Notes under the pieces: model-generated
The model's database searches: none
What the model was told of the DNA's origin: nothing
Seen by the model: the letters and a program-made list of their open reading frames with translations, nothing else
Shown here: piece by piece, positions 13,663 through 15,770 of the stretch
Position numbering within the stretch: position 1 is the first letter of the stretch
Layout of the letters: each line of letters starts with the position of its first letter
Position numbers and translations under genes: made by a program
DNA from: Polynucleobacter meluiroseus
GTDB taxonomy: Bacteria; Pseudomonadota; Gammaproteobacteria; Burkholderiales; Burkholderiaceae
DNA: 15,770 nucleotides
Assembly: GCA_945867755.1 (NCBI GenBank)
Contig: CAMBJN010000018.1
Coordinates: forward strand, 1 to 15,770
Direction: 5' to 3'

Positions 13663-14306
13663 GACCGCACCTCTAATTGTTGAGATAAATGGCTCACTAT
13701 ATTTTTTGCCACAATGTCGATATTGTCGCTCACCCCAAGACTCTTCATATCAATTGTCTTTAAACCCGCATAACCACAGGGGTTGATAGATGAAAATGGC
13801 GCCAAATCCATATCCACATTGAGTGCTAAACCATGATAAGAACACTGCTTAGTCACTTTAAGTCCTAGAGCTGCTATTTTAGCCCCTCGTAAATCTTGAG
13901 GAATTTTGGCGGTATTGGTCAAGTAGATACCTGGCGCACCAGATATTCTCTCTGATGAGATTCCAAAATCCTTCAAGCTATCAATGATTGCTTGCTCTAT
14001 GCGACACACTAATTCTCGAACGAATAGTCGCCTGCGCCGTAAATCCAACAATAAATAAATAAGCAATTGCCCAGGCCCGTGATAAGTGATCTGACCACCT
14101 CGATCAATTGGAATTAAAGGTATTTGTGTATTTGGTTGAAGTAAATGCGCTGCATCACCAGCCTGACCTAATGTGTAAGTCGGCGGATGCTGCAAAACCC
14201 AAAGCTCATCAGGTGTTTCAGTTGAGCGTTGCGCCGTAAAGTTTTTCATTGCCTCAAATGTTGGCAAATATTCCTGCAAACCCAATTGGCGGATGATGAT
14301 AGTCAT
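13659..14306 (-). CDS. lipB: Octanoyltransferase (lipoyl(octanoyl) transferase)
   Basis: A 215-residue enzyme (E. coli 213) that moves octanoate from acyl carrier protein to the lipoyl domains of 2-oxoacid dehydrogenases and the glycine cleavage H protein. The signature RGGQITYHGPGQ lies at 69-80. The catalytic dyad is K143 in GAKIAALGLK and C177 in INPCGYAG; the 34-residue spacing equals that of K135 and C169 in E. coli. It begins two bases after the DUF493 stop and overlaps lipA by four bases. The pathway is completed by lipA directly downstream. Confidence 0.96.
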   Translation of the reverse strand: MTIIIRQLGLQEYLPTFEAMKNFTAQRSTETPDELWVLQHPPTYTLGQAGDAAHLLQPNTQIPLIPIDRGGQITYHGPGQLLIYLLLDLRRRRLFVRELVCRIEQAIIDSLKDFGISSERISGAPGIYLTNTAKIPQDLRGAKIAALGLKVTKQCSYHGLALNVDMDLAPFSSINPCGYAGLKTIDMKSLGVSDNIDIVAKNIVSHLSQQLEVRS

Positions 14307-14308
14307 TC

Positions 14309-14587
14309 TTACAAAACAACGCTGACCATGGGGTGGGTCGATAGAGTTCTATAGAGCTCATCCAATTGCTCGCGGCTTATGACATGTACAGTCACTGTTA
14401 AACCTAAATAATTACCATTTTTTGATGGCCTGCATTCAGTAGTTGTGACATCAAAATTTTTATCAAACTGTAAAACAATATTTTGAACTGCTTCTTGATA
14501 ACCAGGCACAGACTTACCCATGACCTTGATGGGAAAGTCGCACGGATACTTGATCAGAGATTCTTCTACTGGTATATCCATATTCAA
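14309..14587 (-). CDS. DUF493 (YbeD) family protein
   Basis: A 92-residue protein of the YbeD/DUF493 family, a small alpha/beta fold resembling regulatory ACT-like domains. The marks are the FPIKVMG motif near 18-24 and a beta strand with YLGLTVTVHV near 60-69, followed by a final helix and strand. Its biochemical role is unknown to me. Its gene sits directly upstream of lipB in many proteobacteria, as here, which suggests some link with lipoylation. The first codon is TTG at 14587, which overlaps the hydrolase stop as TTGA and has GAGG six bases upstream. ATG at 14581 (two residues shorter) is the alternative and is 12 bases from the same site. Confidence 0.88.
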   Translation of the reverse strand: MNMDIPVEESLIKYPCDFPIKVMGKSVPGYQEAVQNIVLQFDKNFDVTTTECRPSKNGNYLGLTVTVHVISREQLDELYRTLSTHPMVSVVL

Positions 14588-15303
14588 CGAGCACCTCGAG
14601 GATCAGGTTGGCCGTGGAATGCGCTCACGATCAAATCTCGTATGCAATGTAGCTTGCGATGGAAAAAATGATCGGCCCCGGGTATCACTTGGACAGTCAA
14701 CTCTTGAGGTCTGGCCCAATCTAAAACACTGGATAGAGGAATCACGTCATCCACTTCACCATGGATCACAATCGTGTTCTTAGGCACTGGCGCAACATCC
14801 CACTTGCCTGTTGCTGAACCCACCATGATCAAGCGCTCAGGCGACATGTTCATTTCTTCTAAATGCTTCACAACATAACTGCTGACGTAACTTCCAAAAG
14901 AAAAACCGGCAATCACCAAAGGTAATTCAGCAACCAATAGTGGCCAGCCCTGTCCTTCTAACTCAGAAATCTCTTGCCAACCAAAAGAATCTTTCATCCA
15001 AGCAATCACAGCTAATAAATCTTGAGTTTCACCTTTGCCATCGTCGTGCACACCCTCAGATGCACCAACGCCTCTGAAGTTTGGCCGGACAGTCACATAA
15101 TTTAATTGTGCAAAAGTACGGGCCAAAGTTTGCGCCACTTTGTTATCCATCGTACCGCCCAAGAGCGGATGCGGGTGTGCCACCAATGCAATGCCCCTAG
15201 GCCGGAAATTTGCTGGATCATGCTTTAAGCCCTCTGGTAAATCCAAAGATGCTTCAATGATTCCAACTGGGCCTTTTAAATGAATTTTGATGGTTCGATT
15301 CAC
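14584..15303 (-). CDS. Alpha/beta hydrolase (COG2945-like)
   Basis: A 239-residue cytoplasmic alpha/beta-fold hydrolase with no signal peptide. The oxyanion-loop region reads LVAHPHPLLGGTMDNKV near 40-56, typical of the COG2945 group, and RPNFRGVGASEG follows at 73-84. The nucleophile S135 lies in GFSFGS, the acid is probably D185 in HGEVDDVIP, and the base is H212 in GADHFF. The triad order and spacing are normal, so an active esterase or related enzyme is expected; the substrate cannot be told. The start is GTG directly after the ferredoxin stop (TAAGTG), with AGGA eight bases upstream. The end overlaps the DUF493 start, so it belongs to the lip operon. Confidence 0.88.
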   Translation of the reverse strand: MNRTIKIHLKGPVGIIEASLDLPEGLKHDPANFRPRGIALVAHPHPLLGGTMDNKVAQTLARTFAQLNYVTVRPNFRGVGASEGVHDDGKGETQDLLAVIAWMKDSFGWQEISELEGQGWPLLVAELPLVIAGFSFGSYVSSYVVKHLEEMNMSPERLIMVGSATGKWDVAPVPKNTIVIHGEVDDVIPLSSVLDWARPQELTVQVIPGADHFFHRKLHCIRDLIVSAFHGQPDPRGAR

Positions 15304-15615
15304 TTAATCAATCCTTAACCGATCAACTACTTGGCCTTTACCAAAATGTGTATCAATGATTTCATCAATGTCGCTTTGATCAATAGCGGTGTACCAAATA
15401 CCTTCTGGATAAACTACCATCACAGGGCCATGAGCGCAGCGGTCTAAACACCCCGCCTTGTTAACCCTCACTTTGCCCTCACCTGACAAACTCAGCTCCT
15501 TACAACGGAGCTTGGCATGCTCAAAAAGGCCTTGAGCGTTGTGCTGGGCACAACAGTCTTTACCGTTTTCACGCTGGTTCAAACAAAAGAATAAGTGATA
15601 TTTAAAATGGCTCAT
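15304..15615 (-). CDS. Thioredoxin-fold [2Fe-2S] ferredoxin
   Basis: A 103-residue protein of the (2Fe-2S) ferredoxin family with a thioredoxin-like fold. It starts MSHFKYHLFFC and carries C11, the doublet C21/C22, C56 and C60, the last two in GCLDRCAHGP. The family binds its cluster with four cysteines in this layout; C21 or C22 is the second ligand and C38 is an extra cysteine. The tail with VVYPEGIWYT and a helix is also typical. It is a soluble electron carrier of unknown partner. It abuts the hydrolase gene. The start at 15615 gives the normal length; an ATG at 15699 would add 28 residues that overlap the upstream gene in another frame. There is no Shine-Dalgarno, but TATAAT lies seven bases before the ATG. 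Confidence 0.9.
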   Translation of the reverse strand: MSHFKYHLFFCLNQRENGKDCCAQHNAQGLFEHAKLRCKELSLSGEGKVRVNKAGCLDRCAHGPVMVVYPEGIWYTAIDQSDIDEIIDTHFGKGQVVDRLRID

Positions 15616-15622
15616 ATTGAAA

Positions 15623-15628
15623 ATTATA
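15623..15628 (-). promoter_or_regulatory. Consensus -10 element before the ferredoxin gene
   Basis: The minus strand reads TATAAT, seven bases before the ATG at 15615, which would place the transcript start at about 15616. No good -35 hexamer sits 16-18 bases upstream. An inverted repeat, CTTGA-GTT-TCAAG, lies at 15636-15648, just upstream. It overlaps the end of the preceding gene. Confidence 0.4.
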
Positions 15629-15770
15629 TAGACGACTTGAGTTTCAAGCCTTTTATTAAAGATAAGCACGCTGCCACCGGCCAAATCCAAGCCAGCCATG
15701 ACATCAAATGATTAAAGTGCAACAAACGACCTTGGCGCCACTCTTGTATGGTCACCAAATAGTATGGATT
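15624..15770 (-). CDS. C-terminal 48 residues of a membrane protein, possibly VanZ-like
   Basis: From the window edge the minus strand has an open frame of 48 codons ending in TAA at 15624-15626, eight bases before the ferredoxin start. It contains a basic stretch with QEWRQGRLLHFN, then a hydrophobic segment with the tryptophan-rich WLAWIWPVAACLSLI, and ends GLKLKSSI. This looks like a cytoplasmic loop followed by the last membrane helix of a multispan protein. VanZ-family genes are frequent at this spot in Burkholderiales, so that is my guess, but 48 residues are too few to prove it. The start is outside the window. Confidence 0.55.
   Translation of the reverse strand, partial: NPYYLVTIQEWRQGRLLHFNHLMSWLAWIWPVAACLSLIKGLKLKSSI

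Noticed and set aside
15616..15699. A 28-residue longer ferredoxin from the ATG at 15699.
   Set aside because: The family protein starts with the MSHFKYHLFFC segment, and the extension lies in another frame of the upstream membrane-protein gene.

Overview
The window looks like core chromosome of a betaproteobacterium of the Burkholderiales with a low GC content (low 40s per cent by eye), most like Polynucleobacter or a close freshwater relative. The reasons are the gene neighbourhoods: gpmA-ctpA-moeB; gshA (proteobacterial type)-gshB-EIIA(Man)-ptsH-ptsI; a TorF-type porin-glnK-amtB set divergent from ubiK; and ferredoxin-hydrolase-ybeD-lipB-lipA. I ran no database search, so the taxonomic call is an inference. 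Coding density is very high and no gap reaches 300 bases. I see no transposon, phage, CRISPR, tRNA or rRNA.

Layout. Bases 1-2248 (+): the last codons of gpmA, then the periplasmic S41 protease ctpA and a MoeB/ThiF adenylyltransferase. Bases 2238-6951 (-): an operon read gshA, gshB, EIIA(Man), ptsH, ptsI. It makes glutathione and a PTS phosphorelay that has no sugar permease here, so the relay is probably regulatory. moeB and ptsI converge and overlap by 11 bp. Bases 7081-9761 (-): torF, glnK, amtB, ended by an intrinsic terminator at 6972-7009.

Bases 9762-10012 hold the best regulatory signal: a near-perfect sigma-54 promoter (9813-9829, minus strand) and, about 140 bp upstream of its start point, a strong NtrC-like site (9938-9954). 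This indicates that the outer-membrane channel, the PII protein and the ammonium transporter are switched on together under nitrogen limitation. ubiK leaves the same gap in the other direction.

Bases 10269-12143 (-): an MFS transporter of unknown cargo preceded by an unrecognised lipoprotein gene. A TlpA-like thioredoxin lipoprotein gene (12155-12685, +) diverges from the latter across only 11 bp. Bases 12709-15770 (-): a tightly packed operon read as the end of a membrane protein gene, a thioredoxin-fold [2Fe-2S] ferredoxin, an alpha/beta hydrolase, a DUF493 (YbeD-like) protein, lipB and lipA. The last two make the protein-bound lipoyl cofactor.

Three starts are corrected from the longest reading frames: ptsI (TTG at 3995), torF (ATG at 9761) and the ferredoxin (ATG at 15615). 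Two partial genes at the window edges were found by reading frames that have no start inside the window. Several genes that lack a Shine-Dalgarno sequence have a -10-like hexamer seven to nine bases before the start codon, which suggests leaderless messages.
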